From Moniliella sp. 'wahieum' (Eukaryota > Basidiomycota > Moniliellomycetes > Moniliellales > Moniliellaceae), in the NCBI GenBank assembly GCA_003971905.1, contig RSEE01000020.1:725705-789704 (forward strand): a DNA stretch of 64,000 nucleotides, written 5' to 3'. The translations under genes were made by a program, and so were the position numbers. Below, in pieces: positions 1-11,760 of the stretch. Under the pieces are notes generated by a model. The model made no database searches and was not told the origin of the DNA. It saw only the letters and a program-made list of their open reading frames with translations. Each line of letters begins with the position of its first letter. Positions within the stretch are counted from its first letter, which is position 1.

Positions 1-214
1 TGCCGCACAGCGCACGCGACGTACGGGCAGGCACCAGCCGCCGCACACTGCCCCCATGCGACACGCACCCTGTCCCACCCTGCCTCCTGGGTGTGACATG
101 TGACATGAGGCATGTGATATGCATGACATGCACGGTGGCTGCCTGGTGGTCACGGATCACGCGTCGCCTCCGGTTAATATTTCATCCGGGTTACATGTTA
201 CTAACCGGCTCGTA

Positions 215-234
215 ACGCGCCACGCGTAACGCGT
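215..234. repeat. Phased ACGCGT hexamers, 7-base period
   Basis: ACGCG units start at 215 (ACGCGC), 222 and 229 (both ACGCGT), each followed by one spacer base. The palindrome recurs every 7 bases. Confidence 0.7.
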
Positions 235-455
235 AGCAGGCAACACCCAAAGGCTGCCGGCTGCGGTTACCTTACCGTTGTCCGAGGTACGCGGTATCGC
301 GTTACGCGTTGGGTTGATCAGAGACCCAAGGGGCTAGGGTAGGCCTGGAAAGACTGGACAGGCTAGGACTGTTACATGTTAGGCCTTAGGCCTAATTTTA
401 GGACCAGCCGGGTGCCGAAATCCGGTGTTCTGCATATCATGACGGTGGCGACATG

Positions 456-468
456 ATGCATGATGCAT
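456..468. repeat. Phased ATGCAT hexamers, 7-base period
   Basis: Two perfect ATGCAT palindromes at 456 and 463 are separated by a single G. Confidence 0.7.
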
Positions 469-507
469 GACCGGTGACCGTTACCGGGCACGGCCTAGTC
501 ACACTTC

Positions 508-520
508 AAGCTTCAAGCTT
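508..520. repeat. Phased AAGCTT hexamers, 7-base period
   Basis: AAGCTT occurs at 508 and 515 with one C between. The same CTTCAAG heptamer recurs near 4540 and 40690. Confidence 0.7.
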
Positions 521-984
521 CAGATCGTGCTTCAGAGGCCTCAGCTCAGGACTGAGGCTCAGGGCTGAAGCTGAGGCTGAGGTCCTGAGCTCAGGCCTGA
601 GGCCCGGCCGGAGGCCGGAGGCCCTAGACCCACCTGGCCCACCCGCTGCGACGCGATGGGGGTATGACCGGGCAGGGTCTCCTCTCCCATGCGCATGTGG
701 AACGCTCAGCCTGAGCTCAGTACCAGTGCACTGAGGCTCAGTGCTTCAGGACTCAGTCAAAGAGATCTTAGTAACTCAGTTACTCAGTACTCACCGAGTA
801 CTCAATACTCTGAGCGTCGACGTGTGGCGTGTGACGTGTGACGCGTTGATGACGTTGAACGTTGACGCACGTTGACCGTTGGCGACGCTAACGCGTTGAC
901 GCACTTTGACGTTTGAATTTGATGTTTGACGCGTTGACGCGGTTGACATTGAACGCATGTTGAACGTGGAAGATTGACGTACGT

Positions 985-1023
985 AGGTTCGGAGGTCAGG
1001 TTCGGAGGTCAGGTTCGGAGGTC
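985..1023. repeat. Three perfect copies of a 13-base tandem repeat
   Basis: The unit AGGTTCGGAGGTC occurs at 985-997, 998-1010 and 1011-1023 without mismatch and runs directly into the ATCGAT ladder that starts at 1024. Confidence 0.85.
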
Positions 1024-1050
1024 ATCGATCATCGATTCTCGATCATCGAT
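1024..1050. repeat. Four-unit ATCGAT ladder, 7-base period
   Basis: ATCGAT lies at 1024, 1031 and 1045 and CTCGAT at 1038, each separated by exactly one base. This is the longest run of the phased palindrome pattern in the window. Confidence 0.8.
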
Positions 1051-1428
1051 TATCAGAACCATGCGCTGGCGCAGAGGAGGGGGATCGAGTGAATCAAAGG
1101 GTGACGTCAGTGATCACGGTGTTCGAAACGCTTTTCCATTGTCATCAGCGTAATCGGTGTAACATGTAGCGTGCAACGGATGTATAACGAGTAACCCTGT
1201 AACACAGAACCCTTGTGATGAATACTTATCATTGCCTTTTGAGAGTGCGCATTGAAAATCCTCGTGCTCATGCGCTCAAGCTCTCAGATCTCTCAATCTC
1301 AAGCTTCAACTGAAGCTTCAACCTTTTCAAGCATCAATGCAAATCTTTGCATTCTTCTTGGCGCGCACCGGTCCCTACTGGACCCCTACCTCCCCCGGGT
1401 CGGCCACCAGTTGCTACGTGACGTAGTC

Positions 1429-1448
1429 ACTGGTCACCGGTCACCGTG
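1429..1448. repeat. Phased ACCGGT-like hexamers, 7-base period
   Basis: ACTGGT at 1429, ACCGGT at 1436 and ACCGTG at 1443 are spaced by single C bases. Only the middle unit is a perfect palindrome. Confidence 0.5.
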
Positions 1449-3815
1449 ACTTGTCCCCGGCCCGCTACAGTAGCTGCTCGTCACGCGTCATACATAATGC
1501 GTGATGCGGTGACGGGTTATGCGGTCGTCTAGATCACATGCCTCGTCGTTTGGCTATGCCCCCTCCCATTCACGCACGGTTCTTACCCACTTCAGCTGGA
1601 AGCAGCATGCCGCCTAGAGTCTACTCTTGGCGAGTGGGTTAGGTGTGCCTGATCCGTGATCGACCCCATGGACTGTCTGAGTATAGCTGGTCATTATAAT
1701 AATTGCACGCGTCTTCAAAAAAAAAGTTCTCCACCTTCGATGAGACCCTATTTCTATCCGACTTGAAGCTTGATCTCCCATATTTTCTGCCCTGTTGTGC
1801 CCCCGAGGTCTGACGGACTGCTCTCTTGGATCGACTCTCCCCATCATCGACATCTGAACGATGGTCTGCTCTCAGATCTCATTAGTTATTCTTACAACAC
1901 AGGATTACTGTAATGTACTAGGAAATGCTTCTCTATACCCTGCCGTCAAAGAGGCTTTCTCTGTCCCAGACCTGTGAGGCCTACTTATGACATGCGGTAG
2001 TTCCGACATTGCACGAGAAATGTATACTCAACACACCATTTACCGAGGGTAAGGCTCGGATAAAACAGGAGATGGAGATGGGGAAAGGATGATGATCATA
2101 TTCATCGAGTGTGGAAAGAGGGCAAGGCATATATATATCGGAGAAGAAGAGAACATGCGAGCTGAGTCACTAGTTACACGAAAGAAGAAGGGGAGCATAG
2201 TCAAAGGGGGAAAACAGAGTCTAGAACAGATCAGGGATAAGTCAACTTGGTGATCAAATGGTGATCAAGTGGGTCTGATCCCGACATGGGACAAAGAAAG
2301 GCTGCCCTATCAAGCTCGCTCATCCGGTGTGTGCTTCGACATCACAGTGAACTAAAGTCCCTGCACGTCCGTCGTCACGGCCACAAAATAAGAAAATGCG
2401 GCTCTTGAGTGCGTCCCTAATACATGTAATGGCGTTCTTGTCGCATTCTGGTTGCTCCCACAGTCGAGGTATCTCCCTTTCCCAGTGGTGCACACAGGTC
2501 TCGCGCTTCCCTCGTATACCATCTTCGGGTACGCCTCAACCATATAGCCCCTTTTGAGCTCCAATCCCTTCAAAGGCGTGGTCCAACGCCTTCATTCCTG
2601 CTCCTTCGAACGCTGTAGTAGTGATCCCACTGCTCGGTTGTCCGTAAGCCTCATCACCTTCCGTCTAGAGGAAAAAGGATAAGCAATCGCTGCACGGTAA
2701 ACCACGCCCTGAGAGAGAGAGAGACACACAAAGGGGTCAAGGAAGATCTAGAACAGGGTCATATACGCACAGCCGGTGGGAATGTGTGTGTGTCCCGTCA
2801 TTAATCGTTGATCATTCCGTCCACACCATGCCTCGTCCTTCCTCCACCGTCGACTGGTTGATAATGTGGGTGTCCCAGAGTGGCATGCACCATCCTTAGG
2901 GAAAGGAGAACCCTTTTGGACTTGGGTGCTGGTACAAGCCAAAATGTGGACGCCTGGATGAATCATCGACACCGTCTATTATACGTTAAAAAACGACCTC
3001 ACATAGGCATTTTTCAACGCATGTGGCCCTTTTCTATGGCAAAACCCATTTGGAACATGTTTTCTCGCCTGGAGGCGGTGTTGTTTTACTGTTATACTTT
3101 TCTGACAATCGGCGATGTTCTCTCTCTTATCCTTTTGTTCCTCAGCTTCCTCCTGGAGAGAGCAACATCAAAAACCACTGTCTTCTTTGCTCCGCTGAGC
3201 GCTGATGAGAATCCAACGTTCAAGGTACAAGACACGTTTGCAACAAAAGCTTTCTTGTTCCATCACAGATATGTCGACCTGTTACACATATTGCCTTGCA
3301 TTTCTAGCTGTCAGGAAACGGGAGATGGAGGAAAGGGGAGCAGATGGATTGGTATACATTGATGGACGGACTGGAGGCATAAGTATCTCAGAAGGAAGGG
3401 GGCATAGTCGAAAAGAGAGGTGGACACAGGATCTCCCATAACTGATAGGAATCACGTCATCGTGCCCATAAGGGCCCCTTAGCAGGGCGTGGTTCCGACA
3501 CTAGCCGTCATTGCAATAACTTTTCATCCACATCCGTGCAAGTACTGTTAGTGGTGCTTGGTCATCCCGGTCTCTTCGGTTTGTGTACCCACAACAGTAC
3601 TATATGATGATCATTAAGCATGCATCATGTCACGTTCATTTCGGAACCGATTCAATCTGTACTCATCTAAGATCTAAATGCGCTTCTATGCTTCGCTTGA
3701 GCTTGACATCTGAGATTTGAGAAGATCTCAGCTCTGAGGTTGAACTTGAGTAGCTTGATTGGACGAGTAAATGTTTGCGAAGGAAGGCGAGGCCGGCGAG
3801 GATCACACCGTGGTT

Positions 3816-3828
3816 ACCGGTTACCGGT
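3816..3828. repeat. Phased ACCGGT hexamers, 7-base period
   Basis: ACCGGT at 3816 and 3823 are separated by one T. Confidence 0.65.
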
Positions 3829-4535
3829 TTTACCGCGGTCACCGTCACCAGGCACTTGGCCCGGGCCTGTCACATGCATGTCGGCATCACGATCAGACCT
3901 ACCTCCGTCAGATTCAGGCCCCTTAGGCCTGAGCCTCTCAGGCCTCAGATCTCGGATCCCTCAGACTGATATCGGCGCCTTCTTGCCGGTAGGTTCCTGT
4001 GGACATGGGACACAGTCGCTAAAAATAGATTGGGGGATCCTCGATCCCCGGTCCACTCGATCTATTCCCGTTCCGAAAACTGTCTCACAGGGCTGGTGCT
4101 GTACTGCCTGTACTGAGTACTGACATATTCCGATGAGTCGTGGCGGGTTGTTGAGACACTGACCGTTGAGGTGTTGAGGCCGCCTGAGGCCTGAGGGTCT
4201 GATCGACTGATTAGTCTAACTAAGGCACACCAGGTCGGGTCAGAGGTTTGAGGCCCGAGACCTAAGGCCCGCTCTGGAATGCCTAACGTGCTACGCAATT
4301 TGAATGAATGTTTCTCGGCTCATGCACTCATGCGCTATGAGGCTCAGCGCTCAGCGTTCGCGCTCAGCCGCTTATGTATATAGCCCACAGCTCGGCAATC
4401 TCGGGCTTTGGCTCTCGCGTTCAATCAACGTTCAACGTTCACGGTGTCGCGTACGTTCAACGGTTACACGTTGACAACACATTTACGCCGTCACGCGCTG
4501 GTACGTGTTATGCGTTACGCGTTCGCTTCAAGTTG

Positions 4536-4560
4536 AAGCTTCAAGCTTCAAGCTTCAAGC
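4536..4560. repeat. AAGCTT ladder, 7-base period
   Basis: Perfect AAGCTT palindromes start at 4536, 4543 and 4550, each followed by C. A degenerate fourth unit starts at 4557. The tract can also be read as tandem CTTCAAG. Confidence 0.75.
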
Positions 4561-4892
4561 CTGAAATTTGAAAGACCGCCTCGGTGTATCCAGCGCGAGA
4601 GAGGCTCCTAAGGCTGGAAACAGAGATCGCATGCGTTCTCACATGCTCACATCGAATCCGTCTCTCGCCGTCGGCCTTCCTTCCATATGTTTTCTTTCTT
4701 TCTCAGCCTATAGTCTCCTTCTCTTCATTTTGGTTTTGTTGTGACGTGGAGATGATGACTTTACCCGGACAGATCCTGAGCGACGCTGGCACTTCAGGCC
4801 ACTAGCCACTGTTCTGTCCGCGCGTCTGAGCCTTCCTTTTTGTGCTCGGCTGGGTTCGCCTCGCCTCCTCTTTCTTTCCCCGACCGACATCG

Positions 4893-4923
4893 CTTCCACG
4901 CTTCCACGCTTCCACGCTTCCAC
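4893..4923. repeat. 8-base tandem repeat CTTCCACG, about four copies
   Basis: Copies start at 4893, 4901, 4909 and 4917, the last lacking its final base. It is a simple microsatellite in spacer DNA. Confidence 0.85.
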
Positions 4924-5161
4924 ACCATAATACTTCGTTCACCCTCCGTGCTCGTGATCGACTCCCTAACTCCGACATTCAGTGAGTCAGGAAGGGCCAC
5001 CTGATTGCGGCCAGTTTACCACGGCGCGCGCAACAGATCCTAATAACCGCAATCGCATGGCACTGTGTGCCAGCTGTCGCAACACCGTGGCTACTGGGGT
5101 GGAACAAAGTAGAGGGTACCATTTTCTCCAACATCTTTGCCCAGTCGTATAAAACACCACG

Positions 5162-5988
5162 TGTCACGGGCGGGCGCCGCCAGGGGGCCCGCCCTGGGGT
5201 TTTTTGGGATACAATCCCTTAGGCGACGGTAGGTCGGCTCACGGTAGTTTCGGGATCGGGCTGGTTGGTGTATCCGAGCGGAGCTAGGGACGAGGAGAGG
5301 CCTTTGGTGGGGCGGCTGCACGTGTGGCAAGGCTGCGTCTGCACCGGCTTGGGCCGTAGTAACGTGTCTGAAGCCTCCGGGACTTAGGGACGGGAGGAGG
5401 AGACAGTGGCGGACAAACACTGCCTCAACTGAGACTGGAAATCGACGCGGCCAGAGGAGGGCTCGCGCGACTGGACTGACGAATGGCTGGAGGACGAGAT
5501 CGGAGGAGATGTCGGACGGTAACAAAAGTAGGCTGCCTGTACTGGATCAATTGGCTGGAAAACGGGCAGGAGTCGGACAGGATAGGCGAGAGGGTAGACG
5601 AGGGGGTTGAGACGAGAATGGAAGGTGGGGGAAAAGATCCCCATCAACCAGGGGCACAGGCAGGATCAAAAGGGAAACGGATACAAGAGGGGGTGTAGAA
5701 AGGAAGACATGTCAGAAGCGGCCCGGTTGGTCGCCACAGGCGCGACCGAGAAAGGAAACGGAAACGGGGACGGGACGGCAGATGCCGCCACGGTACTGGA
5801 AGCTCGGTGGCCTTATTTAGGCCGGCCGACTTGGACTTGGGCGGGGGGGCGACTATTGTCGCACGGAGCATGGCCCTTCGGCCACGATACTTAATTTAGC
5901 CAACCATCATCACACTTGGTTTTGGCCTGCGGAGCAGGCGGGCCTTAGCTTCGGTCGGACCATCTCGAGTCCGCCGCAGCCCGTGACA
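5162..5988. mobile_element. Solo-LTR-like element, copy 1
   Basis: The 827-base element starts with TGTCACGGG and ends with CCCGTGACA, a perfect 9-base terminal inverted repeat of the TG...CA type seen in LTR retrotransposons. It is flanked by a perfect 5-base direct repeat, CCACG, at 5157-5161 and 5989-5993, which fits an integrase target-site duplication. A near-identical copy in the same orientation lies at 31977-32838 with a different 5-base duplication. No gag or pol reading frame lies inside or beside it, so it is best read as a solo LTR left by recombination. A Ty3-like family is plausible but not shown by the sequence. A non-autonomous element of another class with 5-base duplications is the alternative. 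Confidence 0.85.
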
Positions 5989-5993
5989 CCACG

Positions 5994-6804
5994 CAATCAT
6001 CGTAGTCCTACACTAGTCGAGAGAGCCCCAACGTCTCAAAGGTACTCAACCACAGTCAGGAAGCTTCGGCCCCCAATGACACCACAGTTGTTTCTTCAAG
6101 GTTCATGTGCCAGGACATTTATAGAGATGCACTGAGCCTGGTTTCCCGTCACTTACGAAGTGCAGTTATGTGGTCGGTGAGTCCGGCTGAGCCTACGCCT
6201 CTTCGCCTTCTTAACCCCGACAAGCACTGCTCCCAGGCGGCCAAGGGCTTCCTTTGGCCTTCCACACATCGAGAGTGGGACCCCGATCCCACTGAGGGTG
6301 GTCGATTATACATTATGGCCAATGGTACTGCCAACTCCTCTTCGTTGAGTGGAAGATGACGTCGGTGTCAGAGCTGATCCGATCTAAGATAGTCTGATCC
6401 GAGCAAAGACATGTCTGCTCTACCCACGCCCAACCAAAAGTCGACCGGTTGAACCACGTCCGGTGGCCCGAGCGGATTGAAGCCAGGCTCTAATACTTCT
6501 ATTTATCGGGATGCACACGTCCAGCACATTTTACCGGCCACTACCACCCACTCTTCCTCTTGTTGTCCGCCCGATCGCCTATCAAAACGCTGCATGCCGT
6601 GGATAGAATTATGGAGAGAGTCGCAATCGGTTGTTTTGTGGAATAACGCCGACACAAAGCAAATAGCCATTTAAGGTTTTCTTGTTGTGAGCTCCTCGTG
6701 TCAAAAGGAGACTTGGATTGGATATGCTAAGAGGGGAGACAGGGAGGAATGCACAATGCGGCATCACAGTACGGCAGGACCATCGGAAGGAGGCGAGCGT
6801 ACAC
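5994..6804. other. Spacer downstream of HSP60, no gene seen
   Basis: No open frame has recognisable protein features. The part closest to 6805 will hold the HSP60 3' untranslated region and polyadenylation signals, which I cannot place exactly. Confidence 0.5.
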
Positions 6805-8529
6805 TTAGAAGCCCATGCCGCCCATACCACCCATACCGCCCATGGGGGGCATGCCACCCGCCGGGCCCTTCTCCTCCGGAGCGTCGACAATGCAGCATTC
6901 GGACGTGGTCAGAAGCGACGCAACGCCCGCCGCGTCCTGAAGCGAGGTACGGATGACCTTGAGCGGGTCCAAGATCCCGGCCGCGCTCAGGTCCTTGAAC
7001 TCGGCCGTGGCAGCATCGTAGCCGTAGCTAAAGTTGTCCAGGTGCGACTCGAGCAGCCGGCCAACGACCACCGAGCCCTCCTCCCCGGCATTCTCCACAA
7101 TCTGCCGCGTCGGCCGCGTCAGCGCCGCCTTGATGATCGACACACCCAATTGCTGATCAAAGTTGGCAGTCTTGACCGCCCCGAGGGCCTGGGTGGCCTT
7201 GAGCAGCGCCGTGCCACCACCGGGCACCACACCCTCCTCCACCGCAGCACGAGTCGCGTTCAGCGCATCGTCGTACCGGTCCTTCTCCCCCACCTCCACC
7301 TCCGAGGAACCACCCACCTTGATCACCGCCACACCACCCGACAGCTTGGCCAGGCGCTCCTGCAGCTTCGACTTGTCGTACTCCGACGTTGTCTCGTTGA
7401 CAGCGGCGCGGATCTGCTCGCAGCGGTAGGCAAGCGCGTCCTTAGAGCCAGCGCCGTTAAGGAAGATAGTGTCCTCCTTGGTGATTGTGATGGATTCGGC
7501 CGAGCCGAGCATGTCGGGCGTGGCCCGCTCCAGCTTGATCTCCAGCTCGTCAGAGAAGACGGTACCGCCAGTCAGGATACCCAGGTCGCCGAGGATCGAC
7601 TTGCGGTTGTCGCCAAAGCCGGGGGCCTTGACTGCGCACACCGACAGCTGGCCACGCAGCTTGTTCAGAATGCAAGCCGCCAACGCCTCGCCATCCACAT
7701 CCTCAGCAATGATCAGCAACGGGCGACGCAGCTTGGCGGCCGCCTCGAGCGAGGGAAGGATGTCTTGCAACACCGAGATCTTCTTCTCAGAAAGGAGGAT
7801 CAGGGGCTTCTCAAACTCCACCTTCTGCGTCTTGACGTCGGTGATAAAGTAGGGGGAGATGTAGCCGCGGTCAAAGCGCATACCCTCGGTGATCTCAATC
7901 TCGTCCTCGAGGGTACGACCCTCCTTGACAGTGATCACACCCTCCTTGCCGACCTTCTCCATCGCAGTGGCAATCAGCTGGCCCACGTGCGTGTCGCCGT
8001 TGGCCGAAATGGTAGCGACCTGAGCAATCTCCTCCGAGGTGGTAACCGGCTTCTTGTGCTCCTCGAGGAACTTGATGACAGCCTCGACGGCAGCTTGGGT
8101 ACCACGGCGAAGGTCCATAGGGTTGCACCCAGCCGCAACGTTCTTGACACCCTCAGCGTAGATGGCGCGAGCGAGGACAGTAGCGGCCGTCGTACCATCG
8201 CCAGCCTCGTCGTTGGCCTTGTTCGCAACATCCTGCACCAGACGAGCACCCAGGTTCTCAAACTTGTCTTTCAGCTCAATTGCCTTGGCAACGGTAACGC
8301 CGTCCTTGGTGATCTTGGGTCCGCCAAACGCCTGCTCGATAATGACGTTGCGACCCTTGGGGCCCATGGTGACGCTCACCGCGTCGGCGAGGAGGTTGAC
8401 ACCCTTGAGCATGGCCGCACGGCCATCGTTGCTGAACAGCACTTCCTTGTGCGCGTGAGCGGCAGCCGACGTGCTGAACGCCCGCGACGCACGCAGGGGC
8501 ACCTTGGTAGCAGTACGGAGGAGCGACAT
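6805..8529 (-). CDS. HSP60: Mitochondrial chaperonin HSP60
   Basis: A single uninterrupted 574-residue frame encodes a group I chaperonin, which forms heptameric rings in the mitochondrial matrix and folds imported proteins with ATP and the HSP10 lid. Residues 1 to about 24 are Arg/Ser/Ala rich with no acidic residues ([20 protein letters not shown]), a good matrix-targeting leader. The mature part shows the nucleotide-site motifs [10 protein letters not shown] and [13 protein letters not shown], the family signature [16 protein letters not shown] near residue 430, and the hallmark Gly-Met tail ([11 protein letters not shown]). Length and start agree with fungal HSP60. HSP10 is divergent, about 400 bases away, so the partner genes share one promoter region. 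Unlike most genes here it has no frame break and no intron. Confidence 0.98.
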   Translation of the reverse strand: MSLLRTATKVPLRASRAFSTSAAAHAHKEVLFSNDGRAAMLKGVNLLADAVSVTMGPKGRNVIIEQAFGGPKITKDGVTVAKAIELKDKFENLGARLVQDVANKANDEAGDGTTAATVLARAIYAEGVKNVAAGCNPMDLRRGTQAAVEAVIKFLEEHKKPVTTSEEIAQVATISANGDTHVGQLIATAMEKVGKEGVITVKEGRTLEDEIEITEGMRFDRGYISPYFITDVKTQKVEFEKPLILLSEKKISVLQDILPSLEAAAKLRRPLLIIAEDVDGEALAACILNKLRGQLSVCAVKAPGFGDNRKSILGDLGILTGGTVFSDELEIKLERATPDMLGSAESITITKEDTIFLNGAGSKDALAYRCEQIRAAVNETTSEYDKSKLQERLAKLSGGVAVIKVGGSSEVEVGEKDRYDDALNATRAAVEEGVVPGGGTALLKATQALGAVKTANFDQQLGVSIIKAALTRPTRQIVENAGEEGSVVVGRLLESHLDNFSYGYDAATAEFKDLSAAGILDPLKVIRTSLQDAAGVASLLTTSECCIVDAPEEKGPAGGMPPMGGMGGMGGMGF

Positions 8530-8595
8530 CGCAGCTGCTGGGACGGGGAGAGGAGGTGGTGGGGAAAGCGGACGAAGAAGGACGGGGCGCGAGTG

Positions 8596-8603
8596 TATTT
8601 AAT
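8596..8603 (-). promoter_or_regulatory. TATA-like box of HSP60
   Basis: Read on the minus strand this is ATTAAATA, 67 bases upstream of the HSP60 ATG, a normal TATA distance. It is based on sequence similarity only. Confidence 0.45.
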
Positions 8604-8650
8604 GACCGACCGCTCCAGACCAGACGCGGGGAGAGACTGGGGCAGTGCCT

Positions 8651-8677
8651 GGAAGATTCCGCCGAAGCTACTGGAAG
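8651..8677. promoter_or_regulatory. Possible heat-shock elements between HSP60 and HSP10
   Basis: The HSP60/HSP10 spacer contains GAA at 8652, TTC at 8657, GAA at 8664 and GAA at 8674. The first two form a correct GAAnnTTC inverted pair. The third is two bases off the ideal 5-base spacing and the fourth is in step with the third. This resembles a gapped heat-shock-factor site and suits the two flanking genes, but it is not a perfect triplet. Confidence 0.4.
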
Positions 8678-8931
8678 ATGAAATGGACCGGAAGTGCTTT
8701 AAGCCACTGCCACACTCGCCCGTGCCTCCTGCGGCGGTGACCAACGTCGACGCAGAACCTCGGCGGCGGGGGCACGGGGCAGTGTATGTGCTCCCGCCCC
8801 GCTGTTAAAGCATCCTGGGGAAGCCTGGGGTCGGGTCCGCCGGCCCGAGCTTCGGGTGGACGGGCTACGCACGTTCCCCTCTTCCTGCCTCACCACCACT
8901 TGCTTCTGTTACTTCCCCCCACACACTCGCC

Positions 8932-9324
8932 ATGGCATCCACCATCAAGTCGGTCAAGAACATCGTTCCCCTGCTGGACCGCGTGCTGGTGCAGCGCTTC
9001 AAGGCGGAGACCAAGACAGCCTCGGGCCTCTACTTGCCTAGCTCTGCGACCCAGTCGCCTTTGCCAGAGGCGCACGTTGTCGCTGCTGGCCCCGGCGCTC
9101 TCACCAAGGATGGCCAGACGATCCCCATGAGCGTCAAGGCTGGCGACAAGGTCCTGCTCCCTGGTTTGGGGCGGTAGCTCCATCAAGGTGGGCGAGGAGG
9201 TACGTCACTTCTCCTTCCATTTGGTTTTGCCAACACGCCTTCTGACTGTCGTCTTTGACGTAACGACTGGTAGGAGTACCTCCTTATCAAGGACAGCGAA
9301 ATCCTGGCCAAGCTCAATGAGTAA
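8932..9324 (+). CDS. HSP10: Mitochondrial co-chaperonin HSP10 (one frame shift)
   Basis: This encodes the roughly 10 kDa lid of the HSP60 chaperonin. It starts at the ATG in CGCCATGGCA and reads MASTIKSVKNIVPLLDRVLV, then the mobile-loop region (KTASGLYLPSSA) and AGDKVLLPG. Near 9168-9171, a run of four G, the frame breaks. Removing one G continues as GGSSIKVGEE. A 74-base intron (9200-9273, GTACGT...TAG) separates the last exon, EYLLIKDSEILAKLNE and a stop at 9322-9324. The joined product is about the family length of 105 residues and all conserved blocks are present, so the shift is more likely a base-call or assembly error than a dead gene. It lies divergently beside HSP60. Confidence 0.93.
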
Positions 9325-9668
9325 TACTCCATCAGCATTAAAATGCATTGACTTGGGGGCGCCCCTTTGTTAACCTCCTGGCAGTTAGTCCTCATCCATA
9401 CAAGAAGTGTACCTGTTTCCGGTTCCCACCTACAAAAGCTCCAACTATCGTCATCATTCCTGCGTTTCTCATGTAAGACAAGGAGAACCACCGGGCCGAC
9501 GGCCCGGTCAGCTGGGGCGAAGCCCCAGCTGCCGTTCCCCCTTCGCCACCGTAGCCACCGTTCCACCGTCGCCAACACCGACATAGGAATAATATCACCG
9601 ATTCGTTCTGGCTGCAGGGGGGGTGGAACGTGGCACGGGGCAGCTGATGTAAAAAGTGCACAGGGCGA
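9325..9668. other. Spacer between HSP10 and the RT remnant
   Basis: No gene is seen. It contains the HSP10 3' end and the pair of strong GC hairpins at 9490-9531. Confidence 0.5.
9490..9531. repeat. Two abutting perfect GC-rich hairpins
   Basis: The first hairpin has the stem ACCGGGCC (9490-9497), loop GAC and GGCCCGGT (9501-9508). The second starts at the next base: stem CAGCTGGGGC (9509-9518), loop GAA and GCCCCAGCTG (9522-9531). Both stems are perfect with three-base loops. The arrangement resembles the double-hairpin elements described in fungal mitochondrial DNA, but here it lies in nuclear DNA, 137 bases before a reverse-transcriptase remnant. No T-run follows, so a bacterial-type terminator is not implied. 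Confidence 0.8.
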
Positions 9669-10031
9669 ATGGAGGAATTCATAACGCAGACGGTGGTGCA
9701 TGAGAGCACCGCAACCCCCTTGGAACGCCGGGAGAAGGAGCTGCTTCGGATGCTTGAACAAGCAGAATGCGACAAGAACGCCAAGTACCAGGGACGCACT
9801 CAAGAGCCGTTTTTCCCCCTGGTTTTGACGACGCGAGGATACTACGGCACCAAGACGGCGGGCAAGTTGTTCGCGCATTGGAAGGAGTTGGCTACTAAGT
9901 CTCAGTGGAAATGGTTCCTCGCTCGGATGTCAACCACGTTCCTCCGTGTCCACACGCGCTTCCTAGGGTACGGGACCGGATGGCGTGAGCCGGAGGGTCC
10001 TGATATCCTGGCGATCCCCCTGGTCCCTTGA
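9669..10031 (+). mobile_element. Remnant of a retrotransposon reverse-transcriptase C-terminus
   Basis: The 120-residue open frame resembles the region behind the RT core of many fungal and protist non-LTR-like elements. A charged helix (LERREKELLRMLEQAE with NAKYQ) is followed by the pattern F-x-PLVLTTRGYYG, then a helix and a final Arg-rich segment ending in MSTTFLRVHTRFLG, which matches the usual (A/S)R-x-S-x-x-hhR-x-T-x-x-hxG ending. The polymerase core (YxDD box) and any endonuclease are absent, and the flanks show no continuation. It is a 5'-truncated fossil. The family assignment rests on motif pattern, not a database search. Confidence 0.5.
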
Positions 10032-10373
10032 CCCTGGTGGCGCCCCCAAGTAACCCCCGCAAGATGAACGGTTAGGTTTAGACGTAGCGTTCCCCCTGTC
10101 CCAGCCTTAAGCTCTGTCAATGAAATGGACGTGACTTAGGGATGTGTGCGCACAGAAAATCTTACGTGGGTGACGACACATTGACCTTCCGATGGGCTGG
10201 GGTCTGGCTGCCAAACACTGAACGAGCGAGTCTGGTATGAGCTAAGCGATTCAGTAGCTACGTAGCTAAATGGATGGCACACAAAGGGTGAAGATGGTTA
10301 GATCGTAGTTTTGGTATTGAATGGTGACAAGTCGTTACTGGCTCATGAAAAGGAAACCAGCCCAAGAGGCCAC
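10032..10373. other. Short spacer downstream of enolase, no gene seen
   Basis: Nothing recognisable was found. It contains the enolase 3' untranslated region on the minus strand. Confidence 0.5.

Positions 10374-11760
<1,387 letters not shown>

Larger units (their letters stand above)
1..5156. other. Gene-free spacer rich in short palindromic repeats
   Basis: I find no convincing gene here. Open frames are short, overlap on both strands and lack recognisable motifs. The stretch holds many short inverted and tandem words (listed separately), such as phased ATCGAT, ACGCGT and AAGCTT hexamers, a triple 13-base repeat and a 20-30 base CTTCCACG microsatellite. The area around 538-630 is packed with CTGAG/CTCAG and AGGCCT words that could fold back on themselves. 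It looks like a repeat-rich intergenic island rather than a telomere, because no TTAGGG-like array is visible. Confidence 0.6.

Noticed and set aside
1-1200. Possible telomere or subtelomeric repeat
   Set aside because: The words are short, mixed and palindromic. There is no uniform TTAGGG-like array.
6718-8808. A 696-codon plus-strand open frame opposite HSP60
   Set aside because: It is the antisense shadow of HSP60 codon use. The minus-strand protein has every chaperonin signature, the plus frame has none.
9183-9878. A 231-codon minus-strand frame across HSP10 exon 2 and the RT remnant
   Set aside because: It overlaps a known exon and the hairpins, has no motif, and the plus-strand RT-like frame is more convincing.
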